DNA of 64,000 nucleotides from Desulfocapsaceae bacterium (GTDB lineage Bacteria; Desulfobacterota; Desulfobulbia; Desulfobulbales; Desulfocapsaceae), in contig JARLHL010000002.1 in assembly GCA_031292275.1 (NCBI GenBank), positions 1 to 64,000 on the forward strand, in the 5' to 3' direction. A program made the translations under genes and the position numbers. How positions within the stretch are numbered: position 1 is the stretch's first letter; the number at the start of each line of letters is the position of its first letter. This document shows positions 8,416-17,027 of this stretch, one piece after another. The notes under the pieces are model-generated. The model made no database searches and was not told the DNA's origin. It saw nothing but the letters and a program-made list of their open reading frames with translations.

Positions 8416-8453
8416 ATCGGCAACCTACTCCTTTGAAAGATGGAAAATCAGAA

Positions 8454-8744
8454 TTAATCGTTTACCTGCTCACGAAGGGTTTTACTTGGTTTAAAGCTTA
8501 CCATCTGACGTTTTTTTATCAAGATGGATTCTCCGGTCCGGGGATTTCTTCCGTTTCTCGGGTTCTTGTCCCTGAGTGAAAAGGTGCCGAAATGAACGAT
8601 CTTAATGGCTTCATCGGACATAAGGGCATTTTTCATAGTGTTAAAAAAGCTGTCGACAATTTCCGAGCAGCTGCTTCGTGAATACCCGAGCTGCTCGGCC
8701 ACGGCCTCGGCAAGCTCCTTTCTGGTGAGATTGTTCTGATTCAT
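8454..8744 (-). CDS. ihfA: Integration host factor subunit alpha
   Basis: This 96-residue HU/IHF-family DNA-bending protein has the typical layout: N-terminal helices (LTRKELAEAVAEQLGYSRSSCSEIVDSFF), the central IVHFGTFSLRDKNPR region, and the beta-arm motif GRNPRTGE with the DNA-intercalating Pro. IHF bends DNA sharply and supports sigma54 activation, recombination and nucleoid structure. Its place directly after pheT (two bases between genes) matches ihfA rather than hupB, and a GAGAGG site lies inside the end of pheT. Confidence 0.92.
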   Translation of the reverse strand: MNQNNLTRKELAEAVAEQLGYSRSSCSEIVDSFFNTMKNALMSDEAIKIVHFGTFSLRDKNPRNGRNPRTGESILIKKRQMVSFKPSKTLREQVND

Positions 8745-8746
8745 TG

Positions 8747-11191
8747 TTATGCCTCTCGAAAACTTCCCTCAAACCTGCTGGTCAACATCGCCACAATTTT
8801 TTGATGGGATTTTTCAACATTTTTTTCGGTTAATGTCTTGCTGGGTGAGCGATAGGTAATGGACATTGCCACACTCTTGTAGCCTTCCTTGATCGGTTCC
8901 CCGGTATATATATCAAAAATATCATAATGTTCAATAAGCTTTTCGTTGCTTTCTGCTACAACCTTCAACAATTCCCCGGCGGAGACATGCACGGGCAGCA
9001 GCAGGGCGATATCTCTTCTGACGGCGGGATAGACGGGAAGCGCTGCAAAGGCCTTTTTAGCCGCTGAAAGAGCGGAGAGAGCCTCGAAGTCCAGATCGAA
9101 AGAGTAGACATCGTGTTTGATGCCGAAACGTTTCAGGGTCTCTTTCCGGATCTTGCCAAGTATACCTAAAATCTGTGATCCCTGGACCAGGAGCAGGGTC
9201 TGCCGGGGGATGTAGAAGTTTTCCTGTTCATTCGCGGTCGGAACCCTGAAGGTAAGCGGTTGCTGCAGGGAGGGGTCCAGCAGGCGCAATTCATCCAGCA
9301 GGCTCTCGACAGCGCCTTTGGCATCGAAGATGTCAACGGGTTGCGATTTGAAGTAGAGCGGAGATCTGTTGCCGTGCAGGTCGCCTGCAAGCACCCCGGC
9401 AAGCCGCATCATTTCCATGGGCTGCTGGTTAATGCCGGTCGGTGTAAAGACCTTGCCAACCTCAAAGAGCCGTATGTCGGTTTTCTGGAAACTGATATTA
9501 CGCTTGACGTTCTCCAGCAGGCCTGGCAGCAGCATGGTCCGCATCACCGCCTGCTCTTCGCTGAGCGGATTAAGGAGCCTGACCACCTTCCGTCTGGGAT
9601 CGTCTGGGGCAAGCTCCAGCTTCTCTAAATGATCTTCGGCAGTAAAACTGTAATTGATGGCCTCGTTGAAACCGATGGAGGTCAAGATCCGGCAAGCCTC
9701 CTGGCGTTTCAGCCGGGCCGTGTCCTGTTCAGGATAGCTGAGATCAACCTGGGGCAGGGAGGTCGGAATACTGTTGTAGCCGATCAGTCTGGCAACCTCC
9801 TCGACCAGATCGGCCTCCCGTTCGATATCAACCCGGAAGGATGGCGGGGTGACGGTAAGGATATCCTCACTCGTCTGCGAACAGATAATACCTATGGATT
9901 CCAGCAGGGCGATGATTCTGCCCGCATCGAGCGGCATGCCGATCAGCTCCGAGGTTCGGGAGACCCGCAAGGTGAGCGGGAGGGCGGGCCGGCAGCCATC
10001 ATAGACGTCTGCGCCTTCGGGGCTGCAGCTGCCTCCTGCGATCGTGCAGAAGAGGGTCGCCGCGCGGTCCATTGCGTTGATGGCGCCGTTCGGGTCCACG
10101 CCGCGCTCGAACCGATAGGAGGCCTCTGTGGCCAGATTCAGCCGCCGGGCCGTCTTGCGGATGGAGACCGGATTGAAACAGGCGCTTTCCAGCAGAATAT
10201 CGGTGGTCTCATCACTGACCTCCGAATTCATGCCGCCCATGATACCGGCCACGGCCACAGGCCTCTCGCCGTCGCAGATCATAAGCATATCGGCATCGAG
10301 CTTGCGTTCAGTACCGTCCAGGGTGGTGAAGGTCGTCTCGTCTGCCTTCGGGGTCCTGACCACAATCCTGCCTCCGCTGAGCTTCTTGAAATCGAAGGCG
10401 TGCAGGGGCTGTCCGTATTCCATCATTACATAATTGGTGATATCGACGATGGAGTTGATGGGGCGCTGGCCGATTGCCAGGAGCCGGGCCCGGAGCCACA
10501 GCGGCGAGGGACCGATCGTAACCCCTTTTATCAGCCGGGCTGCGTATCGCGGGCAGAGCTCGGAAGACTCAACCGTGACGGAAAACTCCGTGCTGGCGGC
10601 GGTGACTGCCGCATCCTGTACCGGCAGGCTGAGGCTCCGACCGGTTATGCCGGCTATCTCCCGGGCGATGCCTATGACGGAGGCGCAGTCGGGTCTGTTG
10701 GGAGTCAGGTCGACCTCGATCATCGTGTCCGGCAGACCTGCTGCCTGTACAAAAGGGAGGCCGTGCGGGGTGTCCCGCGGCAGTTCCATGATTCCGGCGT
10801 GATCGGTGCTGAGTCCCAGCTCCCGCTCTGAGCAGAGCATCCCGGAAGAGGGGACGCCGCGGACCTTGGAGGCCTTGATCTTCATGCCGCCGGGCAAAAC
10901 CGCTCCCGGCAGGGCCACGGCTGTGACAAGATCCTTGCGGGCATTGGGGGCGCCGCAGACTATCTGCATAGTCTCGCTGCCCACGGCCACTTCGCAGACC
11001 TGCAGGTGGTCGGAGTCCGGCAGCGCTGAGGCCGAGATGATTTTGGCCGTCCGCAGGGGGGCAAGCTCGGAGAAGACCTCGGTCACCGCATCAACCTCCA
11101 GGCCCAGCATGGTCAGATGGTCAGCGATCGCAGAGGCGGAAATCCCGTCCGTATTGACATATTCTTGTAACCAGTCGAGAGTAAACTTCAT
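8747..11191 (-). CDS. pheT: Phenylalanine-tRNA ligase beta subunit
   Basis: This 814-residue protein is of normal bacterial length. In order: an N-terminal segment (MKFTLDWLQEYV), an EMAP/tRNA-binding fold at about 40-150 (AKIISASALPDSDHLQVCEVAVG, VCGAPNARK), the B3/B4 editing region (IVDITNYVMMEYGQPLHAFD), the B5 domain, the catalytic-like core (INYSFTAEDHL, LLNPLSEEQAVMRT) and a C-terminal ferredoxin-fold anticodon-binding domain (FPAVRRDI-type sequence YPAVRRDIALLLP, ending SRFEGSFR). It works as an alpha2-beta2 tetramer with PheS. The gene starts 30 bases after pheS; its own ribosome binding site is weak, suggesting coupling. Confidence 0.98.
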   Translation of the reverse strand: MKFTLDWLQEYVNTDGISASAIADHLTMLGLEVDAVTEVFSELAPLRTAKIISASALPDSDHLQVCEVAVGSETMQIVCGAPNARKDLVTAVALPGAVLPGGMKIKASKVRGVPSSGMLCSERELGLSTDHAGIMELPRDTPHGLPFVQAAGLPDTMIEVDLTPNRPDCASVIGIAREIAGITGRSLSLPVQDAAVTAASTEFSVTVESSELCPRYAARLIKGVTIGPSPLWLRARLLAIGQRPINSIVDITNYVMMEYGQPLHAFDFKKLSGGRIVVRTPKADETTFTTLDGTERKLDADMLMICDGERPVAVAGIMGGMNSEVSDETTDILLESACFNPVSIRKTARRLNLATEASYRFERGVDPNGAINAMDRAATLFCTIAGGSCSPEGADVYDGCRPALPLTLRVSRTSELIGMPLDAGRIIALLESIGIICSQTSEDILTVTPPSFRVDIEREADLVEEVARLIGYNSIPTSLPQVDLSYPEQDTARLKRQEACRILTSIGFNEAINYSFTAEDHLEKLELAPDDPRRKVVRLLNPLSEEQAVMRTMLLPGLLENVKRNISFQKTDIRLFEVGKVFTPTGINQQPMEMMRLAGVLAGDLHGNRSPLYFKSQPVDIFDAKGAVESLLDELRLLDPSLQQPLTFRVPTANEQENFYIPRQTLLLVQGSQILGILGKIRKETLKRFGIKHDVYSFDLDFEALSALSAAKKAFAALPVYPAVRRDIALLLPVHVSAGELLKVVAESNEKLIEHYDIFDIYTGEPIKEGYKSVAMSITYRSPSKTLTEKNVEKSHQKIVAMLTSRFEGSFREA

Positions 11192-11221
11192 GGCAATGGA
11201 TTCTGTATGGGAGAAAGAAGC

Positions 11222-12235
11222 TTAAAACTGCGAGAGAAAACGAAGATCGTTTTCATAGTACAGTCGAATATCGTCTATGCCGTATTTCAGCATGGCGATG
11301 CGCTCAATGCCGAGACCGAAGGCGAAACCGCTGTAGACCTCCGGATCATAACCAACCATCTTGAAGACCTCGGGATCGATCATGCCGGAGCCGAGAATCT
11401 CAAGCCATCCGGTCTTCTTGCAGACTCGGCAACCCTTGCCTCCGCAGATCACGCAGGCGATATCCACCTCGGCGCTGGGCTCGGTGAAGGGAAAAAAACT
11501 GGGCCGGAAGCGCAGTGCCAGATCCCGCTCAAACATCTTCCGTGTGAAGACCGTGAGGACGCCCTTGAGATCGGCGAAGGAAACCTTCTTGTCCACCAGG
11601 AAGCCTTCGACCTGATGAAACATCGGTGTATGGGTAATGTCGGAATCGCACCGATAGACCTTGCCCGGAGCAATGACCCGCAGGGGAGGCTGCTGGGCCT
11701 CCATGATCCGCGCCTGCATGGGAGATGTGTGGGTGCGAAGCAGGATCGAATCGCTGACGTAGAAGGTGTCATGCATGTCCCGGGCCGGATGATGGGCCGG
11801 GATATTCAGGGCCTCGAAATTATAATGATCATGCTCGACGTCCGGACCCTCGGCAACGGAAAAACCCAGTCCTTCGAAGATGGAACAGACCTCGTTCATG
11901 ATCTGGGTGACCGGATGCAGTTTTCCGATCTCGGGTCTTCGTCCGGGCAGGGTCAGGTCAATCTGGTCCCGATCGGCATCGGCGGCAAGTCCTTTCGAAA
12001 TTGCGGACTGCCTTTCCTCGAAGAGGGTCTCGATTCGGGCCTTGACGGTATTGGCCAGCTGACCCAGGCGAGGCCGGTCTTCGGCGGACACAGTACCCAG
12101 GCTGCGCATGATGGTGCTGAAGGAACCCTTTCTGCCAAGAAAACGAATCCGGAAGTCTTCCAGTTGGCCGGCTTCGGTCAAGGCTGCAAGTTCCTGCTGG
12201 GCCTCTTCCTGTAAACGTTGTAGTTCTTGCTCCAT
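11222..12235 (-). CDS. pheS: Phenylalanine-tRNA ligase alpha subunit
   Basis: A class II synthetase of 337 residues. It has an N-terminal coiled coil ([19 protein letters not shown]) then the catalytic core with [22 protein letters not shown], the motif 2 region [16 protein letters not shown], a [13 protein letters not shown] cysteine segment common in bacterial PheS, and motif 3 [18 protein letters not shown] chose the ATG at 12235 rather than the in-frame one at 12283, because the longer reading would run into the hairpin at 12282-12317 and has no ribosome binding site. Fourth gene after infC in the classic thrS-to-ihfA cluster. Confidence 0.97.
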   Translation of the reverse strand: MEQELQRLQEEAQQELAALTEAGQLEDFRIRFLGRKGSFSTIMRSLGTVSAEDRPRLGQLANTVKARIETLFEERQSAISKGLAADADRDQIDLTLPGRRPEIGKLHPVTQIMNEVCSIFEGLGFSVAEGPDVEHDHYNFEALNIPAHHPARDMHDTFYVSDSILLRTHTSPMQARIMEAQQPPLRVIAPGKVYRCDSDITHTPMFHQVEGFLVDKKVSFADLKGVLTVFTRKMFERDLALRFRPSFFPFTEPSAEVDIACVICGGKGCRVCKKTGWLEILGSGMIDPEVFKMVGYDPEVYSGFAFGLGIERIAMLKYGIDDIRLYYENDLRFLSQF

Positions 12236-12281
12236 GGCTTTCTCTGACGATGTAGCGCTAAAGGGGGATGCAATAAACAAC

Positions 12282-12317
12282 ATGCCGGTTTCGATTGATG
12301 AGAATCAAAACCGGCAT
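12282..12317 (-). promoter_or_regulatory. Long hairpin between rplT and pheS (attenuator or terminator candidate)
   Basis: On the minus strand ATGCCGGTTT pairs with AAACCGGCAT, and further GATT/AATC pairs bring the stem to about 15 bp around a six-base loop (CTCATC). It is 30 bases after the rplT stop and about 46 bases before the pheS start, followed by GTTGTTTATTG rather than a clean U-run. In enterobacteria pheST is attenuated by a Phe-rich leader; I see no such leader peptide here, so terminator/readthrough control is the simpler reading. Confidence 0.6.
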
Positions 12318-12347
12318 GCATAAACCAACACTATATTGATTAAGAAA

Positions 12348-12704
12348 TCAGCTGTTTGCAGCAGAAGCTACCTGTACTACCTTGGTGAATGCCTTGGCAT
12401 CCAGGATGGCCAGATTGGCAAGGACCTTGCGGTCAAGCTCAATTCCCGCTTTCTTCAGGCCGCCAATCAACTGGCTGTAATTGATATCATTCATCCGGGC
12501 ACCGGCGTTGATCCGGGCAATCCAGAGGCGACGGAAGTCACGTTTTTTCGTTCGTCTGTCCCGATAGGCATAGACGAGGGCACGATCAACGGTCTCTGTG
12601 GCGGTCTTGTAGAGACGGCTGCGGCCTCCAATATAACCCTTGGCAAGTTTCAAGAGTCTGTTTCTTCTTCTCCGTGCTTTAAAACCTCGTGTAACGCGTG
12701 GCAT
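12348..12704 (-). CDS. rplT: 50S ribosomal protein L20
   Basis: A 118-residue, very basic protein of the standard length ([29 protein letters not shown]..., [24 protein letters not shown]). L20 binds 23S rRNA early in large-subunit assembly and, in studied bacteria, represses its own operon by binding mRNA near rpmI. AAAGGAG precedes the ATG. The 210-base gap to rpmI is long for this pair and contains a small ATCAG...CTGAT hairpin about 50-75 bases upstream of the start. Confidence 0.98.
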   Translation of the reverse strand: MPRVTRGFKARRRRNRLLKLAKGYIGGRSRLYKTATETVDRALVYAYRDRRTKKRDFRRLWIARINAGARMNDINYSQLIGGLKKAGIELDRKVLANLAILDAKAFTKVVQVASAANS

Positions 12705-12914
12705 TGCAAAACTCCTTTGATTTCATTCGACACACTTCTGAAGGGGTGCCGTACCTCTGCCTGTTATCAGGACAATAATCTGATATTCCGGCAAACATCG
12801 CCGCCTGCTCAAATTTATATGAAAACGCTCGCAGTAACAGTAACATCGCCATACCGGAGTGACCAGCTTTCATAATTTGCTGCGGTCGACCCGGCCCGGT
12901 CCGGCCCTGCCGGT

Positions 12915-13112
12915 TTACATGTACGGCAGGATCTTCCGGATGGACTTGATGTTCGCTGAATCTACCAAATCCGATTTACGAAGACCACGTTTTCTTTTTG
13001 TTGATTTTTTGGTCAGGATATGACTGGCGAAAGCCTTGCTCCGCTTGATCTTTCCTGTGCCGGTTGCTGAGAAGCGCTTGGCTGCGCCTCGGTTGGTTTT
13101 CATCTTTGGCAT
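12915..13112 (-). CDS. rpmI: 50S ribosomal protein L35
   Basis: A 65-residue basic protein with the family signature ([37 protein letters not shown]..., ending IRKILPYM). AAGGAGT lies eight bases before the ATG. It sits between infC and rplT in the usual order. Confidence 0.97.
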   Translation of the reverse strand: MPKMKTNRGAAKRFSATGTGKIKRSKAFASHILTKKSTKRKRGLRKSDLVDSANIKSIRKILPYM

Positions 13113-13229
13113 TGTAATTCACTCCTTTTCAATCCATATTCAACGCTGCGGGCGTAGCCCTGGCTTATCGCCATCCCGAAGCAGTCTTTGCGCTAATCCG
13201 CACACAGAGCCCGAACCCTTGCGGACCTT

Positions 13230-13775
13230 TCAGCTCTTGGGGCCGATGAACATGATCATCTGCCGGCCTTCCATCTTCGGAGCCTGGATGATGTTTCCAT
13301 CTTCCTCCAAGGCTTCCGCTATTTTATTCATGGCCTCCATGCCGATGGACTGGGAGTAGACAATTTCTCTTCCCCGGAAACGCATCGTAATTTTGACCTT
13401 GTTCTTCTGGGCAAGGAACTTCTTAATATGATTGATCTTAAAGGCCAAATCATGCTCTTCCGTCTTGGGGCGGAATTTGATTTCCTTGGTTTCTACTATT
13501 GTCTGCTTCTTTTTTGCTTCCTGCTGTTTCTTCTTCTGTTCGTAGCGGAATTTATCATAGTTCATGATGCGGCAGACAGGCGGATCGGCTGCTGCCGATA
13601 CCTCTACCAGATCCAATCCCTCATCATAAGCTTTTTCCCGTGCTTCGGCAGATGACACTATCCCCAGCTGAGATCCGTCGCTGCCGATGAGCCTGACCTT
13701 CGGATAACGGATTTCATCGTTTGTAATTGCCAGACCTTCCCTTTGCACCGGAACCGGTTTCCCTCTCTTGTTAAT
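13230..13775 (-). CDS. infC: Translation initiation factor IF-3, AUU start
   Basis: IF-3 binds the 30S subunit, keeps it apart from 50S and proofreads start codons. The frame holds the full N-domain (ITNDEIRYPKVRLIGSDGSQLG, VEVSAAADPPVCRIMNYDKFRYEQ), linker and C-domain (EIKFRPKTEEHD, KITMRFRGREIVYSQ, EGRQMIMFIGPK). No ATG is usable at the 5' end. A strong GAGGAGGT lies upstream of the tandem ATT ATT AAC AAG; the second ATT (13775) has the better spacing of seven bases from GGAGG and gives 181 residues. This matches the known AUU start of infC, through which IF-3 represses its own translation. A GTG ten codons further in lacks a ribosome binding site. Confidence 0.95.
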   Translation of the reverse strand: MNKRGKPVPVQREGLAITNDEIRYPKVRLIGSDGSQLGIVSSAEAREKAYDEGLDLVEVSAAADPPVCRIMNYDKFRYEQKKKQQEAKKKQTIVETKEIKFRPKTEEHDLAFKINHIKKFLAQKNKVKITMRFRGREIVYSQSIGMEAMNKIAEALEEDGNIIQAPKMEGRQMIMFIGPKS

Positions 13776-13840
13776 AATTCCACCTCCTCGGATCTACGAA
13801 CCTAAGAATAGTTTTTATGCCGTTCAAGACCCTGAGCGGA

Positions 13841-15790
13841 CTATTTCCACTCAATCCCCCGGCCCGCCCGGCATTCTTCCCGAACCTTGCTGATAAAGTC
13901 GACGACTGTCATGGCCGGGAGGTTTTTTCCGTCCCGAAGCCGTACCGTCACAGTCCCGTCTTCTTTTTCCTTGTCTCCAATGATGAGCATATAAGGGATC
14001 TTGGCAAGCTGCGCCTCCCTGATCTTATAGTTCAGCTTTTCGTTGCGCAGATCCTTTTCCAATCGGAGTCCGGCCTGCCGCATTGTACAGTAGATCTGCT
14101 CGCAGTAGTCGGCCTGATCATCGGTGATATTCAGGATCCGGGCTTGGACCGGTGCGAACCAGAGCGGGAAGAGACCGGCATAATGCTCAATCAGCACGCC
14201 CACAAAACGCTCCAGTGAACCCATCAATGCCCTGTGAATCATGATGGGCCGGTGTTCCTGGTTATCGGTCCCTGTGTAGGTTACCTGGAAACGTTCAGGC
14301 AGGTTGAAATCGACCTGGATGGTCGAGCATTGCCATGACCGGGCCAGCTGGTCCTTAATCTTGATATCGATCTTGGGGCCATAGAAAACACCCTCACCCG
14401 GATCAATCTGATAGTCAAGCCCTTTCTTTTCCAGGGCCTGCTTCAAAGCCTCGGTGGCCTGCTGCCAGTGGTCGTCACTCCCTACGTATTTTTCAGGCCT
14501 GGTAGAAAGATAGATATCATATTCGGTGAAGCCGAAGGTCTTCAGGATGTGCAGGTTCAGATCGAGAATATTAAAGATCTCATCCTCTAACTGGTCCGGA
14601 CGGCAGAAGATATGCGCATCATCCTGGGTGAAACCGCGGACCCTGAGCAGGCCGTGCAGGGCGCCGGCGCGTTCATAACGATAGACGGTCCCCAGTTCGC
14701 ACCAGCGGATGGGAAACTCACGATAGCTGCGCTTCCGGCTGTTGTAGATGCCGATATGAAACGGGCAGTTCATCGGTTTCAGCTGATACTGGACCTCATC
14801 GATATCCATGGGCGCATACATATTCTCGCTGTAGTAGTCCAGATGGCCAGAGGTCCTCCAGAGGTCCTGACGCGCGATATGCGGAGTGTAGAGCAGCTCG
14901 TAATCGTGTTTGTAATGCTCGTCCTTCCAGAAGTCTTCGATGAGCCGCCGCAAGAGTGCCCCCTTGGGCAGCCAGAGGATGAGCCCAGGGCCGATCTGGT
15001 CCTGGGTGGTGAAGAGCTCCAGTTCCTTGCCCAGCCTGCGATGGTCACGTTTTTTTGCCTCTTCCAGGGCGTCGAGATATTTTTTCAGGTCTTTTTTATC
15101 AAAAAAAGCGGTGCCGTAGATCCTCTGCAGCACATCCTTTTTTTCATCGCCACGCCAATAGGCACCGGCAACCCGGAGGAGTTTAAAGGCCTTGATGAAG
15201 GAAGTATTAGGCAAATGCGGGCCACGGCAGAGATCGGTGAAACTGCCCTGTTTATACAGGGAAACGGTGGGAACCTGCAGGTCCTCAATCAGTTCAACCT
15301 TGTACTTTTCCCCTTCGCCGGCAAAGGAGGCAATGGCTGCGGTACTGTCAATCTCAGTACGGATGAAGGGGGTGCCGCTGGCGGCAATCTCTTCCATCCG
15401 CTGTTCAATTCTGTCGAAATCCTCCGGGCTGAAGGGCTCATCCCTGAGAAAGTCATAATAAAAACCGTTTTCTATAGACGGACCAATTGCAACCTTGATT
15501 CCTGCTCCAAAGATATCCTTGACTGCCTCGGCCATGACGTGGGCGGTGCTGTGGCGCAGTATGGCAAGCCCTTCCTCTGAGTCGATCTGGATCGGGCTGA
15601 GGACGGCATCTTCAGTCAGCGCAGCGCTCAGGTCAACGATCACACCATTGACGCGAGCGGCGACAGTGCGTTTCTGCTGCTTATTGGACTGGAGTCTGGA
15701 CAGAGTTTCTCCCACCGACGTGGAGGCGGGGACCCGGACGGTTTCTCCGTTTTCTAGTGTTGCTGAGAGATCAGTCATGGTGAATATCAT
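13841..15790 (-). CDS. thrS: Threonine-tRNA ligase
   Basis: A 649-residue class II synthetase. It has an N-terminal TGS domain (about 1-65), the editing domain with HSTAHVMAEAVKDIFG (zinc/editing His-x3-His), and the catalytic core with PMNCPFHIGIYNS, RVRGFTQDDAHIFC, GVFYGPKIDIKI and the motif 3 region RPIMIHRALMGSLERFVGVLIEH. An anticodon-binding domain ends the chain (PVQARILNITDDQADYCEQI). The ATG at 15790 and one four codons later (15778) are both possible; neither has a strong Shine-Dalgarno. It is the first gene of the thrS-infC-rpmI-rplT-pheST-ihfA cluster, 50 bases upstream of infC. Confidence 0.98.
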   Translation of the reverse strand: MIFTMTDLSATLENGETVRVPASTSVGETLSRLQSNKQQKRTVAARVNGVIVDLSAALTEDAVLSPIQIDSEEGLAILRHSTAHVMAEAVKDIFGAGIKVAIGPSIENGFYYDFLRDEPFSPEDFDRIEQRMEEIAASGTPFIRTEIDSTAAIASFAGEGEKYKVELIEDLQVPTVSLYKQGSFTDLCRGPHLPNTSFIKAFKLLRVAGAYWRGDEKKDVLQRIYGTAFFDKKDLKKYLDALEEAKKRDHRRLGKELELFTTQDQIGPGLILWLPKGALLRRLIEDFWKDEHYKHDYELLYTPHIARQDLWRTSGHLDYYSENMYAPMDIDEVQYQLKPMNCPFHIGIYNSRKRSYREFPIRWCELGTVYRYERAGALHGLLRVRGFTQDDAHIFCRPDQLEDEIFNILDLNLHILKTFGFTEYDIYLSTRPEKYVGSDDHWQQATEALKQALEKKGLDYQIDPGEGVFYGPKIDIKIKDQLARSWQCSTIQVDFNLPERFQVTYTGTDNQEHRPIMIHRALMGSLERFVGVLIEHYAGLFPLWFAPVQARILNITDDQADYCEQIYCTMRQAGLRLEKDLRNEKLNYKIREAQLAKIPYMLIIGDKEKEDGTVTVRLRDGKNLPAMTVVDFISKVREECRAGRGIEWK

Positions 15791-15795
15791 CTCTA

Positions 15796-15854
15796 TAAAA
15801 ACAAAGGCTAAAGTTCGAACACCTCTTCTAAAAGTGTCCTTCCTTTAGCCTTTT
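15796..15854 (-). terminator. Rho-independent terminator of tRNA-Val
   Basis: On the minus strand AAAGGCTAAAG pairs with CTTTAGCCTTT (11 bp) with an inner GGACACT/AGGTGTTC extension, followed by GTTTTTA. It lies immediately after the tRNA 3' end and before thrS; partial readthrough could feed thrS, since I see no separate thrS promoter. Confidence 0.85.
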
Positions 15855-15857
15855 ATC

Positions 15858-15932
15858 TGGTAGGCGCGGGCGGGGTCGAACCGCCGACATCTACCACGTC
15901 AAGGTAGCGCTCTCCCACTGAGCTACGCGCCT
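15858..15932 (-). tRNA. tRNA-Val (anticodon GAC), CCA encoded
   Basis: A 75-base cloverleaf: acceptor AGGCGCG/CGCGCCT, D arm GCTCAGTGGGAGAGC, anticodon stem CTACC/GGTAG around TTGACGT (anticodon GAC), T arm GGCGG TTCGACC CCGCC, then ACCA. It has its own promoter and terminator. Confidence 0.97.
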
Positions 15933-15992
15933 GCTTCTACAAACCTCCCCTGTTTCCGGGAAGCTGTGCGAAAAGCAATAGTGAACCCGGTT

Positions 15993-16021
15993 TTAATACA
16001 AAAAATGGCGGTCTCTGTCAA
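15993..16021 (-). promoter_or_regulatory. Sigma70-type promoter upstream of tRNA-Val
   Basis: On the minus strand TTGACA (16016-16021) and TATTAA (15993-15998) are exactly 17 bases apart. The tRNA starts about 60 bases downstream, leaving a short leader to be processed. Confidence 0.8.
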
Positions 16022-16059
16022 GAAAAAATATGATTGCATCCCGGAAATGAAACAATCGT

Positions 16060-16662
16060 TCAGCGCACCGGGTTCCTGCTCTCGATTGCCCTGGCCAGGG
16101 TGTGCCTGTCGGCATATTTAATATCCATCCCCATGGGGATGCCGCAGGCTAGCCGGGTCACCTGCACCTTGGTGCCCTGGATGCGGTCGATCAGATAGGA
16201 GGCGGTGGCCTCGCCGGGGACTGTGGAACTGGTGGCGATCAGGATTTCCTTTATTGTCCCGCTTTTGATTCTGGCCATGAGTTCGCTGACCTTTATTTCT
16301 TTCGGGCCTATACCGTCGATGGGCGACAGCACCCCGTGGAGAATATGATAATGTCCGTGGTAGATGCCGGTTTTTTCAATAGCCATAAGATCGCCGGGTT
16401 GTTCAACGACGCAGACCAGGCTGCCGTCGCGGCGAGGGTCGGCGCAAATCGCGCAGGGGTCGTTTTCGGAAAAGGTGAAACAGCAGGAGCAGAGCTGGAT
16501 GGCTCCGTGCAGTTGTGCCAGGGCCGACGAGAGTTCCAGGGCCATCCCCGGAGGTCTGCGCAGAATGTTGAGGGCCAGCCTCATGGCTGTTTTTTTGCCG
16601 ATACCGGGGAGTTCGGAAAGCGCCAGCATGAGTCTTTCCAGGGCCGGGGGGATGATCTGCAT
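16060..16662 (-). CDS. recR: Recombination protein RecR
   Basis: RecR (200 residues, usual length) works with RecO/RecF to load RecA at gaps. It has an N-terminal helix-hairpin-helix (LSELPGIGKKTAMRLALNIL), a four-Cys zinc finger (CSCCFTFSENDPCAIC) and a Toprim domain (VCVVEQPGDLMAIEKTG, ... EILIATSSTVPGEATASYL). It follows ybaB by seven bases in the widespread dnaX-ybaB-recR order. Confidence 0.98.
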   Translation of the reverse strand: MQIIPPALERLMLALSELPGIGKKTAMRLALNILRRPPGMALELSSALAQLHGAIQLCSCCFTFSENDPCAICADPRRDGSLVCVVEQPGDLMAIEKTGIYHGHYHILHGVLSPIDGIGPKEIKVSELMARIKSGTIKEILIATSSTVPGEATASYLIDRIQGTKVQVTRLACGIPMGMDIKYADRHTLARAIESRNPVR

Positions 16663-16669
16663 CGGAAGA

Positions 16670-16987
16670 CTAAAAGAGATCCGTGAGTCCGGGGATATTC
16701 ATCCCGCCGGTCAGTTTTCCCATGGCCTGTCCTTTGAGCTCCCGGGCCCGGCGCAGACCGTCGTTGGTGGCGGCAACCAGGAGATCCTGCATCATGCCGG
16801 CATCCTTCAGGGTGATCATTTCCTTCTCGATGGCGATTGCCAGGACCTCGCCGCGACCGTTGACCGTAACGGTGACCATGCCCCCGCCGGCGCTGCCCTG
16901 GACAGTTTTTTTACCGAGCTCCTGCTGAATCTGGATCAACTTTGCCTGCATCTGCTGGGCATGCTGCATGATATTGCCTATATCCAT
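16670..16987 (-). CDS. ybaB: YbaB/EbfC nucleoid-associated protein
   Basis: A 105-residue protein with the YbaB signature: MDIGNIMQHAQQMQAKLIQIQQELGKKTVQGSAGGGMVTVTVNGRG begins it and DLLVAATNDGLRRARELK follows. Members form dimers that bind DNA; the gene lies between dnaX and recR in most bacteria. A GAAGG site is eight bases before the ATG. Confidence 0.95.
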   Translation of the reverse strand: MDIGNIMQHAQQMQAKLIQIQQELGKKTVQGSAGGGMVTVTVNGRGEVLAIAIEKEMITLKDAGMMQDLLVAATNDGLRRARELKGQAMGKLTGGMNIPGLTDLF

Positions 16988-17027
16988 ACCGTCTACCTTC
17001 TGAGTTATCCTTTGTGGTTCTTCGTCT

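Noticed and set aside
9629-10831. 400-codon plus-strand open frame inside the pheT region
   Set aside because: It is exactly opposite pheT, has no family motifs and reads as Gly/Arg/Ala-rich antisense sequence.
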